Below are positions 12,391 to 22,788 of a stretch of 64,000 nucleotides of DNA, in pieces. The notes under the pieces are model-generated. The model saw nothing but the letters and a program-made list of their open reading frames with translations, did no database searches and had not been told where the DNA came from. The DNA comes from Cyrtodaria siliqua (taxonomy: Eukaryota; Mollusca; Bivalvia; Adapedonta; Hiatellidae), in the NCBI GenBank assembly GCA_037043455.1, contig JAWPHD010001129.1, forward strand, positions 1 to 64,000. Direction: 5' to 3'. Within the stretch, counting starts at the first letter, position 1, and the number at the start of each line of letters is the position of its first letter. The translations under genes were made by a program, and so were the position numbers.

Positions 12391-12579
12391 GGGACCAGGC
12401 AATATTTATCGTGGGGTTGGGACAGGTGCAAATAAAAATGTTATATAATAAAAACTGTACGTCCCATGGCAAGCAAACGAAAAAAAGGTATCGTCCCATG
12501 GTTTTTCGCGACAAGGAAAAGTACCTGTCCCATGCCATTTTGCACCGGTCCCAACGCCCAGATAAATATTGCCTGGTCC
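12391..12579. mobile_element. Foldback MITE, 189 bp, ~42 bp inverted ends
   Basis: The left end GGGACCAGGCAATATTTATC continues into GGTTGGGACAGGTGCAAA. The right end is its complement (TTTTGCACCGGTCCCAAC, then GATAAATATTGCCTGGTCC). The interior GTACGTCCCATGG...GTATCGTCCCATGG word pair recurs at about 12668-12738, so a partial second copy of the interior lies just downstream. No ORF has coding character. Confidence 0.75.
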
Positions 12580-12832
12580 ATAAACACCATTTTATGGTCT
12601 AAGATCACTGCTTCAATATTTGTATTGTTGAAAGTTTCGGCAAAAACAATAAATGACTTAAAAAAAGTGTACGTCCCATTTCAAACAAGACGAAAAAAAA
12701 GTATCGTCCCATGGTTTATCGCGACAAAATGTACCTATCATTACAAGATCAATAGTTGAATAGTTAAAGGGACACACAGCAATCTTGGGATTTGTATCAA
12801 GCATAAACTAACATCGACTTATTAATTAAGAA

Positions 12833-13227
12833 ATAATAAATACGTACCTATGCTTTATCGGTGAATAAAATACAGTTAGGAGTTCGAATACGTAGTAATT
12901 AAATCACGAGTGCGTTATAAAATACAGTTAGGAGTTCGGATGCGTAATAAATAAATCAATCGTTCTAACGCACTCGTGATTTAATTACTACGCATCCGAA
13001 CTCCTAACTGTATATTCACCGATAAAACACAGGTACGTATATAAAATACATTTAGGAGTTCGAATGCGTAGTAATTAAATCACGAGTGCGTTATAAAATA
13101 CAGTTCGGAGTTCGGATGCGTAGTAAATAAATCAATCGTTTCTACCGCACTCGTGATTTAATTACTACGCATCCGAACTCCTAACTGTATTTTATTAACC
13201 AATAAAATACAGGTACGTATTTATTAT
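12833..13227. mobile_element. Twin palindromic foldback element
   Basis: Two inverted-repeat units sit back to back and share the boundary GGTACGTA at 13032-13039. In each, a ~75 bp arm (TACGTACCT...ACAGTTAGGAGTTCGAA...AAATCACGAGTGCGTTA) is followed by a partial direct copy and then the complementary arm. The outermost 17 bp (ATAATAAATACGTACCT at 12833 and its complement ending at 13227) also pair, making three nested or adjacent palindrome boundaries. No ORF is present. This could be a tandemly duplicated MITE or a template-switch product. Confidence 0.8.
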
Positions 13228-15404
13228 ATCGATTCTAACAAAATAATAACCCCATTGTTTACAAGCAAAAAGAAGGGGAAAAATGACTTATCAAAAATTG
13301 AAAATTTTCATTTGGGCCGCACCTGCCTCCCGAGTATCTAAACTCTTCCTACGGCACTGTAATGTGCGGCAGCAATGATCATTCGTAAACAATAATACCT
13401 CTCAAATATATGGTTTATGCATGAGGAACAAAGGGTTTAATGTTCAACATGACATAGTGCTCAATTCTACTTAACAGAACAAACACATTGGCTATATCTT
13501 GATCATGTAATAACTTTTAAAATTAATGTCAAATAAAGTGTAGAAAAAAAAGACATGTTGCCTGAATAGTAGGGTTACGATGGAGTAGGTGGTAACAAAA
13601 ATAGATATCAACATGTTTGTCTTGGTCTAAAAGTTATCAGACAATCAACATAAATTGACAAACAAAATGAGGGCGAACCTAGTAAACCAATATGGCATCT
13701 AAGAGTGCCTCCATTTTTGTAAAGATTGGTATGGGGCTTATAGGAAGGTAAAATACCATAGGTCAATACAAGCGAGTATATCCTTACATAGTTTTAGCAA
13801 TTTAATACTTATTTTAACCTTTTAGAGAAAAAAAAGTGTCCTTAATTTCCAAAAGAGGCCAAAATCTAGGTCAATACTGCAAATTATTTTTATAAAACGT
13901 GTTACAGCCATATAATATTTCAAAATGTATTATTTAATTAACCAAAATAACTTTAATATCTTTATTTAAATTACTGAATAAAAAGAGAGGATGAAACTGA
14001 ACACTGTATAATACACATTGCTACTAAAAAACAGGATTTCTGCAAAGACGTTTTCGGTGGCGATATGGCTAAAACAAAACAAACTTCAATGAATTATGAT
14101 AAGTATAAACAAAACAAAAACAAAGATACATAGTCTTTGATGAAAATAATTGTATGGTTTGATAAAGAGATGCTGTTGTGATAGTTATATAATCTCTTCG
14201 CTTCGCGAATTTATGAACGGCCTTTGAGGTACCATGATGCAATGTGATAAAATGTGTCAATTACGTATCCTGGTATTCAATTATTTACTCTTCAAATGTG
14301 CATGTAATGATTTAAAAAAAAAATTACATCAAAATCAATATTTTGCAGACAAGATGTTTATAGATTAGCAAGTTTTTGCCAAAGATAATCTTCATCAGTT
14401 ACTTTGGCCCTTATTGTAGCCATGAACACTGACCGTTCAAATATAAATCTTCTTTTTCGATCTGTTACTGAAGAATTTGCATGGTACCTAGTGATATATA
14501 TAATGGACAATCACGTGAATTTTTGATTTCCTTTGTTGTTTATTTTTCATTCAAGAAACGTATGGCCAGTTAATACACATAGTTAATTGTGCGTCAATTT
14601 AAATATGACTGTATTGATAAACGATGGGATGTTCTATTTAGATATGTATTTTGAGTGTACTTGTTCATTTGCTAAATACGTTATTTACGTTGTTTTTTTC
14701 AGCAGCAAAATACTAATGCATGCTACCGATTAATATAAATTACTGCATATCAAATGCATATTTCAAATGCGTACGTTGTATACCTGACTCATATCATGTT
14801 CATTTACAACATACTCTTCTCGTTGTATTGAAATGTATTGAATTGTATTGGCGAAAAATATTGTAATGTTTGTGCCGAATATATTTTTAAACGCCCGCAA
14901 ATCCCGTCAAAGGTTATACAACCATTGTTAAATAGAAAAATAAATAAACTGACCTTTCGAGGCAAAATATAGGTAATCCTTATAAACTCCGTTATTTGTG
15001 TGAAAAATAAAAAATCAATCCAGTAAAATATAACAAATTCACAAAATTTCACTCCACCATTATGATAAAGTAATAGTCCGAAGATACTTGATGCATCTTT
15101 TCAAAAAGATACCACGAAAAGCGTGCTGCGCTGGATTTGCAGACAATGTGTTCCGCCCACTGGTCGATAAATCTATATAACTATTAATTACTCTTAACGA
15201 GTACTGAACTATTTCGGCATAATTAATTGAATAAATATTTAGCCGATGTAGAGTTTTTGTTACAATCTGAAAATACTAATATTTATATGTTTATACATAT
15301 ACATGATATATATTGATTAATAACTTTAACATGTTAGATTTGTGAATATAGACAGGAGTACCATATCATGTCAACTACCTATACCATTGTTTTCAAATCT
15401 ATTT
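13228..15404. other. Gene-poor AT-rich stretch
   Basis: Apart from one low-confidence candidate exon (14358-14467, minus), I see only AT-rich sequence with no repeat period. Minus-strand ORFs at 14069-14260 and 14804-15052 are composed of AT-codon residues and look like chance. Confidence 0.45.
14358..14467 (-). CDS. Candidate terminal exon, unknown protein
   Basis: On the minus strand a TCTTCAG acceptor-like site (around 14468) opens a frame that runs to a TAA at 14358-14360. Its peptide is rich in charged residues (TDRKRRFIFERSVFMATIRA then KVTDEDYLWQKLANL), unlike neighbouring AT-driven frames. A second possible acceptor (TAACAG) is six bases further in. It is about 36 codons and I do not recognise it. 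Chance is a serious alternative because no partner exon was identified. Confidence 0.2.
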
Positions 15405-15465
15405 TTATTATTATTATTACTATCGTTATTATTATTTTATTATTATATTATTATTATTATTACTA

Positions 15466-15513
<48 letters not shown>
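15405..15513. repeat. (TTA)n microsatellite
   Basis: Runs of TTA/TTAT interrupted by a few substitutions extend over about 110 bp. Confidence 0.95.
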
Positions 15514-15515
<2 letters not shown>

Positions 15516-15628
15516 ATCAAATTATTCAATGAATACAATTGGTTAAAAGTTGATCACATGATTAAAAATAAAAAGCTATATTGACCTGTGAAAAATAAGT
15601 ATGAAAAATTCAATTTCCATGAATATTC

Positions 15629-15722
15629 AAAATTCAAAATTCAAAATTCAAAAATTTCAAAATTTCAAAATTTCAAAATTAAAAATTCCAAAATTTCAAA
15701 AATTCAAATTTTTAAAATTCAA
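15629..15722. repeat. (AAAATTTC)/(AAAATTC) low-complexity array
   Basis: AAAATTC units grade into AAAATTTC units over about 95 bp. Confidence 0.85.
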
Positions 15723-15748
15723 TGAATAATTTGATTTAATAATAAAAT

Positions 15749-15837
15749 AATTGTTGCCTTTTAGGTTCGGTCGATATGTGTATTTATCGACCTCAGGTCG
15801 ATAAATACACATATCGACCTCACCAAAAGGCAATAAT
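15749..15837. repeat. Near-perfect palindrome / hairpin
   Basis: A perfect 25 bp inner stem (15769-15793 pairing with 15795-15819, single-base centre) is built on GGTCGATATGTGTATTTATC. Outer arms (ATTGTTGCCTTTT and AAAAGGCAATAAT) extend pairing to about 44 bp per side with a small mismatch block. Short ATT repeats adjoin the right side. It could be a tiny MITE or a cruciform; nothing suggests a coding or conventional RNA gene. Confidence 0.85.
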
Positions 15838-16472
15838 TTTATATTATTATTATTATTACAACATTGATACCTGCAATTCTTATGTAGTATACTTATACAT
15901 TGAATATACATCTACAAACTTAATTGTTAAATAGATTGTAGATGTATATTGTCGTTTCCTGATGTATACATGTTTTTGTTTTTTTCCTTTGTGGTGATTT
16001 GTCGCCATTCATTCATATGTAATTGCATTTTGTAACATGTTGTTTATGCTGTTCATATATATGAACCTAAGTGAAAATAAAGAAGTCGAAGTTGAATAAA
16101 GAATTGAATGATGATTGGTGCGCATTACTTAAACTTAAGTTAAAATCACTGTTTACCAACGCTTACATATTTATCAATATTTTATCAATATACGGATATT
16201 TTTCCAGTTTACAGCCTTGCAAATGGTACTACTTTCGTCGTGTTGTAATTTAGTGATCTTTGGTTCGTTGTTCGCCAGATTTCCCACTACATATGACGGG
16301 TGCCTGACGGCACCGTCCAAAAAGACAATGACAAATAGTAAGATTACGTGAAAAAATACATCCTAATTAATAATGAAGAGATGTATTTAGGGCTAATGAC
16401 CATAACATAATTAAAAAATACCCCACTGGAAAGAGTTATGACTTTAAAGAATGCAGATGAGTTAGTTTTTTT

Positions 16473-16532
16473 ATGTCCAAGGGACGTAATTCATGTACGG
16501 GGAATGTCCAAGGGACGTAATTCGTGTACGGG
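16473..16532. repeat. 30 bp tandem duplication
   Basis: ATGTCCAAGGGACGTAATTC followed by a/gTGTACGGGG occurs twice in a row with one substitution. Confidence 0.9.
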
Positions 16533-16835
16533 GAAACTGGTTTCAAACAAAAAGGCCGATATCATGGTAAACATTAAAAAAAAATCATATTCCACCAGAC
16601 TGAGTATCGAATTTAAGGAGTATCGATGAAGTGGATAGCGACATTTTCGACGGAATGGCAAATATTAAAATTTTACAACCGATGTCGTCTTTAGTAAAAC
16701 AAACATACAGTTACATTTCTTCATTGTTTCCAATGCATATACTTATACAGAAGTATGAATATTAAAAGCGTCCATGTTGTTTTTGAGCAATACAAAAAAA
16801 GCTATAATAGCGCAAACTCGAGAGAAACATGAGGT

Positions 16836-17100
16836 AGCGCCGTGGTTTAATGGTTAGCATATCGGCTTAGTAACCCAGGGATCACGCGTTCAATCCCTAC
16901 CAGGACTGAATTTTGGTTGATTATCGGAATATTTCAAAAAGGTATTTCCTACCTTACCAGTCCTTCGCATGAAATTTTAAACCGAGGTCTGCTCGCTAAA
17001 ATGATTAGTACAATACAGCGAGGATAAATAAACGCTTATACGCACGAGAAACGTGGAATGAATATTTCGCTTTATATACCATCTCACATACAGGAAAAAT
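16836..17100 (+). mobile_element. tRNA-derived SINE-like element
   Basis: The head (about 16836-16910) carries an A-box-like TGGTTTAATGG and a B-box GTTCAATCC at tRNA-like spacing. The acceptor and T stems do not pair properly, so it is not a functional tRNA. Non-tRNA sequence follows and the 3' end is not defined; 17100 is a guess. A lone tRNA pseudogene is the alternative. Confidence 0.5.
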
Positions 17101-17719
17101 GACCATTCATGCCTAGAAAAAGGTTCTTACAAGTAGCAAGTGAAAAGGGGATTTGAAATATTGTATATAAAACACCTAGCTGAAAGTGCCCATAAACTTC
17201 TTGGAGGGTACCAGCTTTATATACATCAGCCATTGCTTTTTTGGCGGTGGCATTATCAAAATTTCATTTTGATTGCTGCTCTGTGGCATTATCAAAATTT
17301 CATTTTGAACGCAGCCATATGGCCGTCAGCGAATTCTTCAATTCAGTGATAATGTGAAAGTGATGTATAAACATTTTACTTTAGCATTCGAGTTTGGAAT
17401 AATCATATTAGTTAATCCTTTTGGGGCTTTACCAAGTGTATAAGGCTGTTGGGCCATACCCTCTTTTGTTTTAGCCTATTGGGGCTTCATCTTTTGTTTA
17501 AGCCTATTGGGGCTTCTTTAAGGGTATCAAGCTTATTGGCCATGCCCTCTTTTGTGAGACATGTTAAGGGCTGCCATGATATATATATGTGTTGCCGGCA
17601 GACCGCTATTTGGAGCCGCGCCCAATATTTGCCATAACAATTTAATAAATGATCAAGCAATTTAATAAATGATAATATTTTATTTTTTGTTTGTCAAGTT
17701 GGTGCCTTCTTAATAACAT
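17101..17719. other. Gene-free stretch with short duplications
   Basis: GTGGCATTATCAAAATTTCA occurs twice near 17245-17300. CCTATTGGGGCTTC and GCC(A/T)TACCCTCTTTTGT words repeat at 17450-17550. No gene is supported. Confidence 0.5.
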
Positions 17720-18129
17720 ATGCCGGTGTAGTTGTCCTTGAATCTAACCACGAGAAATCTGAAACCATCATAATTATTCATTTATTGCTATACGACTTGT
17801 ACCTCCAAGTTCAAAGCCAGACAATGTGTTTGTTGTTGTTCTTCTTCTTAGACCAGACACGGATGTACTTAAATTACTGGTATACCACTTTGACCATTTG
17901 GATGTGGAAAAACTATTCTTTGAGATTGGCAAGAAAATCATTTATATTTGACCAGATTAATCCATATACATGATAGTGTTGATAAACGTTAATGTGAGCG
18001 GATCTTGTCGATGCACTTTACACGCTCACAGAGTGCGACACCTGTTGCTCTTCCTTTGCAATTGGCAAGAAAATGGCATCTAATGTAATGATGAACAGTG
18101 CTGGTGAAGTTCAAGAATTATCTGTCTAA
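17720..18129 (+). pseudogene. Decayed fragment of a PIN/FEN-like nuclease-family gene
   Basis: Two frames match the order of conserved blocks of a large, mostly uncharacterised metazoan family whose layout recalls FEN1/XPG-type PIN domains. Around 17730-17975 the frame reads ESNHEKSETI and then PDTDVLKLLVYHF, matching the acidic 'xPDTDVxxLL' block. At about 18003-18129, after a gap and frame change, it reads LYTLTECDTC and FAIGKKMAS, matching the 'GCDTTSxFxGIGKK' block. Sequence between and around is lost, stops interrupt it, and no start is visible. I infer a relic of a multi-copy, probably TE-associated gene. The family assignment is from memory. Confidence 0.5.
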
Positions 18130-18615
18130 TAAATGTATGTCTCTGAATACGTTGGGAATAAAAAAAGGTACTTGAAAACAAGAGTTTAAACCCAAGGAAG
18201 TTACGCGCCCCCACCCTAACATATGATAGGTTTTTACTTCAGCTATCAACAAGTGTGCATGTCAGTTACTGATTTAAGGAGCATATGCTAAATGAGTCAA
18301 TGTGCCATACCCAACAGAGTGTGGCTATGATATTGTTAAAGACGCAAGTCTTAATGTTATGAGCCAGCTGTTAACGACCAGAAATACTGCGTGAGTTGGT
18401 CTGCTTCTGTGATGATCAATATAATGATGTTAGTTCGTCAAATGAACGTGCGCATATTTATGCATAATTTTGTTTGTAGGATGAAGATTTCTGATTAAGA
18501 TAAGCCCTGTATAATATATTTTGTTTATATCACAACGAGATGTTACACATACACAATAACTGTTATTTTAATAATAGAATTATTTAATTCTTTTCAAAGG
18601 GAAACGTTGAAAAAG
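18130..18615. other. Gene-free stretch
   Basis: I see no repeat period and no gene. An AAAACAAGAG word at 18177 resembles the reverse of the hairpin/CTCTTGTTT termini, but no hairpin adjoins it. Confidence 0.4.
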
Positions 18616-18638
18616 CAAGCGTCGCAGATGATCAAGAC
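18616..18638 (+). mobile_element. Solo terminal repeat of the 32693-33035 MITE family
   Basis: CAAGCGTCGCAGATGATC followed by AAGAC is nearly identical to the right end of the element at 32693-33035 (33011-33033). No matching left end was found upstream, so this is a truncated copy or an isolated end. Confidence 0.6.
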
Positions 18639-18980
18639 TATTCAACACAACTTGACCAGACGGTGGAGTGAACATTCTAAACTGACGATTTCTCGTCAAA
18701 TACAGCAATTTAAAACAAGGTATGCGTGATATTTATTTACTTGTTCCGTTGTTGAAATCATTTTGGATAAAATTGATTGACTCTGGTAAATTCGGAGAAT
18801 CGTCACCGGTATGTGTTTTTTTTTGTTGCATAGTGATGTATATACCTTCTTGGACATCGCGTTTTCCGAACCATTTTGACTTCTCACAGAAAAAAAAGGT
18901 TTGATCGAATTGTTTTCGGTGTTCGGTTTCGAGAACGACATACAGATTAACGAAATTTCGTTTAAAAATAGTTGATTTTT

Positions 18981-19340
18981 GAGAGAGGGAGAGAGAGAGA
19001 GAGAGAGAGAGAAAGGGAGAGAGAGAGAGAGAGAGAGAGAGAAGGTGGGATGACACTTCCGTTGATGTGAGGATAGATCAAGAGTCTGCTTTGTGAGGAC
19101 ACACATGACTATGTGAGGACAAACTTTCTGTCCTCGCATCTACTATCGTTTAAATGATAGCTCATTTCAAGATTGGGACATGTAGTGGGTGAGGTCTTAT
19201 GAAGCCACGAAAGAGAGAAACATGTAAGGACATGTGAGAGACAAAGACCTCATATAGTATGTGTTAGGACCTAACTGTACACACTATTTGTCCTCACTTA
19301 AAACTCATTTATCTGTGTTCCTCTCTTCCCTTTGTTAAAC

Positions 19341-19371
<31 letters not shown>

Positions 19372-19690
19372 GGAGTGGGAGGAGGGGGATGGGGTGGGAG
19401 GGGGGGGGGGGGGTGTACAGGATGACACAACCGTTTATTATATATAGGACAAGTAACAAGAGAAAGAGACAAAAAGAAACGAAAGAGTTTTACGTGAGGA
19501 CAAATAGAGTGGACAATTCGGTCCTTACACATACTATATGAAGACATGTGTCTCGCACATTTCTATTCGTGTCCTCGAATCACCTCAACCGAAAAATTTC
19601 CTAGATTTCAAATTAGCTGTCATTTAAAACATACATATGAGGTTAGAACGTTTGTCCTGGCATGGTTCTGTGTGTCCTCCACGTTGCAGG
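18981..19690. repeat. (GA)n microsatellites and GAGGACA/TGTCCTC-rich zone
   Basis: (GA)n runs lie at 18981-19042 and 19341-19368; the second passes into G-rich DNA with a 14-G run at 19400-19413. Between and after them, GAGGACA and its complement TGTCCTC occur repeatedly (about 19095-19135, 19270-19290, 19495-19505, 19570, 19670), suggesting an old element with inverted words. ORFs reading (SL)n or (RE)n here are artefacts. Confidence 0.75.
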
Positions 19691-20094
19691 ATTTTGGGGT
19701 TTAGTAAAATTGCCGGGTTTGCAAATTATTTCCCAGTAAAAGAGAAAAAAGAGTGATGTTCGTGTATTTAAGCAATTAGGTAGATTGTAAATTAAATATA
19801 ATTATGTGTCATTAAAAGAATGACATACTACACGTTTAATATGGCTTTTTTAAGTACGGTAACAAATGGGTCATTATTCAACAAAATGTAGTTATTTTTA
19901 TTTAGTCTGACTATTTAGCACGCTTATGTGTGAATGCTGTCTGAATGTTGTCGGAATTACTGGTTGTCATGGATCAAAAACTTTTATTTAGGTAGTTGTA
20001 TTTTTGTTAACCAATTACACACTTCCAAGGCACTAACCAACCAAATAAAGGCAAAATTACACTACAAAATCGTTTATTCAAACCCTATACTTGG
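19691..20094. other. Gene-free AT-rich stretch
   Basis: No gene, RNA or repeat is supported. Confidence 0.4.
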
Positions 20095-20099
20095 ACCAT

Positions 20100-20290
20100 C
20101 GATATTTACGGACGCCGGGAGGTGTACAGTACTGGCTTTCGCTTACAAGTCGAGCTCCCAGCGGGATTCTCACCACTGCGGGTTCGAATCCCTATGGACG
20201 CTCGACTTGTGAGAAATGTCGATTCTTACGGATGGCAGGAGGTGTACAGTAATGGTTCTTCCCAGGAAAAGTGGGTGGGCTACCTCCACC
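20100..20290. mobile_element. Two tRNA-SINE fragments head to head
   Basis: The right part (about 20172-20285, plus) carries a B box GGGTTCGAATCCC, then CTCGACTTGTGAGAAATGTC and GGTGTACAGTA...TTCTTCCCAGG. The left part (about 20108-20165) has GGTGTACAGTACTGG followed by the complementary ACAAGTCGAGCTCCCAGCGGGATTC, so the SINE body is present in both orientations. The same family occurs at 22023-22165 and 44876-45975 on the minus strand. Confidence 0.6.
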
Positions 20291-20361
20291 ACAAAAAAAT
20301 CGACCGTCATGTAAAACCTTACATATGTTGAAAATGACGCAAAACACCACACAAACAAACA

Positions 20362-21960
20362 ACTCAATGTAATTTGTATTGCTGGAGTTGAGTTCACTTA
20401 TAACTTCAAAGTTCCTTGAATGAGGCAGTTGAAACTTCATATGCGTTTGGAGACCGCTATACACATGCACAAAAGCAGATGGCGCGTAGCGTCATACCGG
20501 AAGTTAATCTCTACCGATAGTTCGCGTCGCCTGTCAGACTTGAAACTGGCTGGGATTGTAACAGCAGGAATTCTGAGTCTACCTAGCGAGTTTGAAATCG
20601 ATATGGCCTCTGAAAGCTGAGTTGTTTGTGTTAAAACTCAGTGTTTCACCGCGTGTGTCCACACACGGTACAAAAGACCTACCAAGGGCAGTTATAATTA
20701 CAACCACAATAACATATATGCATATACCCATACTTCTAAGTTCATTGTGTAAGGCAGTTGACACTTCATATGCGTCGACAATTTGGAGATAGCTATACAT
20801 AAGCACAAACACAGCTGGCGCTTAGCGTCATAATGGAAGTTCATCTATATCGTAATTTCGCGTCGCCTGTCAAATTTTAAACTGGCTGGGATTGAAACAG
20901 CTGGAATCTTGAGTCTACCCAGCGAGTTTGATATGTCCTCTGAGAGCTGAGTGTGTCCAAACACCGTACAGAAAACCAGTTATAATTAAAACCACTGTAA
21001 CATCTATGCATATACACATAGTTCCTGAAATTCAGCACATTCTTAAGGTTCTTAAATAGTCCAATACTCGCTTCCTTCATGAAGTCGTTCAGACCATTTT
21101 TTAACTTTCTCAATGTAATTGTTATTGCTGGAGTTGATGTGTTCACTTATAACTTCAAAGTTCACTGAGTGAGGTAGTTGAAACTTCATATGCGTCGGTA
21201 GTTTGGAGACAGCTACACATATGCACAAAATCAGATGGCGTCATACCGGAAGTTCATCTTTACCGGAAGTTTGCGTCGCCTGGCAGACTTGAAACTCTCT
21301 GGAATTGAAACAGCTAGATTCAGGAATCTACTCAGCGAATTTGAAATCGATATGTTCTCTGAGAGCTGAGTTGTTTCATAGTTCGTGTTAAAACTCATTA
21401 TACCACAATAGCCTAAATACACACTATGCATCGTGTAATACCCTAGGATATACACAGCATATGCTAGTTATTATGGTATAAATGCAATAGAGCATGAGTC
21501 TTGCACGTGTACGGACGATAATGCACTCGCTAACGCTCGTGCATTATCTCCCCGTACACGTGCAAAACTCATGCTCTATCCTATACTTGTTTGATAGTGT
21601 GTTCACACACTGTACAGAATACCTACCAATGGTAATTGGAGACAGCTATACATATATACTCGTATATATAATATGAACAAAATCAGGTGGCACGTATGGT
21701 CATAACGGAAGTTTATCTCTACCGGAAGTTCGCGTCGCCCGGCAAACTTAATCTGGCTGGGATTGAAAACAGCACGAATTATGAGTCTACCCAGCGAGTT
21801 TGAAATCGATATGTCCTCTGAGAGCTGAGTTGTTTCATTGTTTGTGTTAAAACCCAGTGTTTGATAGTGTGTGTCTACACACGGTACAGAAGACTTACCA
21901 AGGGTAGGTATAATTAAAACCACAATAATATGTATACATCATATACATACTTCCTGGAAA
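20362..21960. repeat. Tandem repeat, ~345-455 bp units, about four copies
   Basis: A segment with 'GAAGTTCATCTCTACCGGAAGT', 'TCGCGTCGCCTGTCAGACTTG' type text and 'CAGCGAGTTTGAAATCGATATG' recurs near 20490, 20830, 21250 and 21715. A second marker, GTTGAAACTTCATATGCGT, recurs at 20426, 20758 (as GTTGACACTT...) and 21177. Spacing is uneven because of indels. This resembles the core of a tandem-core (HINE-like) element. All ORFs here are shadows of the repeat. Confidence 0.75.
21487..21579. repeat. Long perfect-type hairpin, ~43 bp arms
   Basis: ATAGAGCATGAGTCTTGCAC at the left pairs with its complement ending in CATGCTCTAT at the right. Arms are about 43 bp with a few mismatches and the loop is about 5 bases (CTAAC). 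It lies inside the 20362-21960 repeat but in only one unit, so it is a later insertion or a MITE. It is longer than a typical pre-miRNA stem. Confidence 0.85.
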
Positions 21961-22022
21961 TCAGCATATTCTCAAGGTTATTAAATACTGCAATATTCTC
22001 TTCCTTCATAAAGTCATCAAGC

Positions 22023-22165
22023 CTGATTTGCAACAGAATCAGTACGGTATATCTCCCACCATCCGTAATAATCGACACTTTCTCACTTGACAAGTCGAGC
22101 TCCCAGTGGGATACGACCCCGCAGCGGAGAAAGTCGAGAACATGTTGCGTATTTACTACCCCGGC
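22023..22165 (-). mobile_element. tRNA-derived SINE, minus strand
   Basis: On the minus strand this starts near 22165 with GTCTCCGTGGCCGGGGTAGT (A-box-like). It then carries a B-box variant GGGGTCGTATCCC, followed by the family body CTCGACTTGTCAAGTGAGAAA and GATTATTACGGATGGTGGGA. It matches the SINE at 44876-45975. The T loop is mutated, so it is not a working tRNA. Confidence 0.6.
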
Positions 22166-22291
22166 CACGGAGACTATCTGTCTGGAACGGATATAGCACT
22201 ACATGTGCACGCGCGTGCGTGCGTGTGTAATTCTAAGGTTTATATTCCCCTGACATTACCAAAAAATAATCCATATGGGCACATTTGATTG

Positions 22292-22348
22292 CATCGTCGG
22301 ATACCCACGTTATGTTATTTCCCATTCTGAGGTGGGTATCCGACGATG
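22292..22348. repeat. Perfect 17 bp stem hairpin
   Basis: CATCGTCGGATACCCAC (22292-22308) pairs perfectly with GTGGGTATCCGACGATG (22332-22348) around a 23-base loop. Flanks TTTGATTG and ATTGGATTG share GATTG, which could be an imperfect target duplication. It may be a small MITE or a structured transcript element. Confidence 0.8.
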
Positions 22349-22429
22349 ATTGGATTGTGGAATATGAACATTTTAGTTTTGATCACCTACGTTACAACCT
22401 GACAAATGTATCTTTATCTTAATATGTAG

Positions 22430-22648
22430 TCTAAACATCCGAATTCACCAACAACGGGTGAATATGAAATTACAGAAATGACCCATGAAGAGGCAAGTGA
22501 TTTAAGAATGGTTTCTGCAGCTTTATGGGCCTTTTTTAAGCCATGGAGAACATTGTACCAGGCGAATCAAGCTTATGTGCCCGGCACATTAATTATTGGA
22601 CTAATTTGTGTTATGTTCTTTACCAATTTTGCCAATGGCCTATGCTAA
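22430..22648 (+). CDS. Candidate terminal exon of an unknown membrane protein
   Basis: A splice-acceptor-like TCTTAATATGTAG ends at 22429 and opens a 72-codon frame to TAA at 22646-22648. The first third is polar and acidic (EYEITEMTHEEASDLRM). The middle is aromatic (ALWAFFKPWRTLYQANQAYV). The end is a hydrophobic helix (TLIIGLICVMFFTNF) close to the C terminus, as in a tail-anchored or multi-pass protein. The composition is unlike the AT-driven frames nearby. I do not recognise the family and found no upstream exon. It has no initiator Met, consistent with an internal start of an exon. Chance is possible. Confidence 0.35.
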   Translation, partial: SKHPNSPTTGEYEITEMTHEEASDLRMVSAALWAFFKPWRTLYQANQAYVPGTLIIGLICVMFFTNFANGLC

Positions 22649-22788
22649 TCAAATCTGGATTGTAGTCGAAATCCTTACTGTACGTGTATTGTTTTAAATT
22701 ATGTATTACTTAGGCATGTTTACCATGTTTATTATTTCTCTTACTATAATAAGGTGCTTTATCATATTTCTTGTTCTCTTCTGTAAAT

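Noticed and set aside
16836..16910. Functional tRNA gene
   Set aside because: A and B boxes are present, but the acceptor and T stems do not pair, so it is a SINE head or pseudogene.
18696..19139. 147-codon minus-strand ORF
   Set aside because: A large part is (SL)n from the GA microsatellite, and the rest has no recognisable domain.
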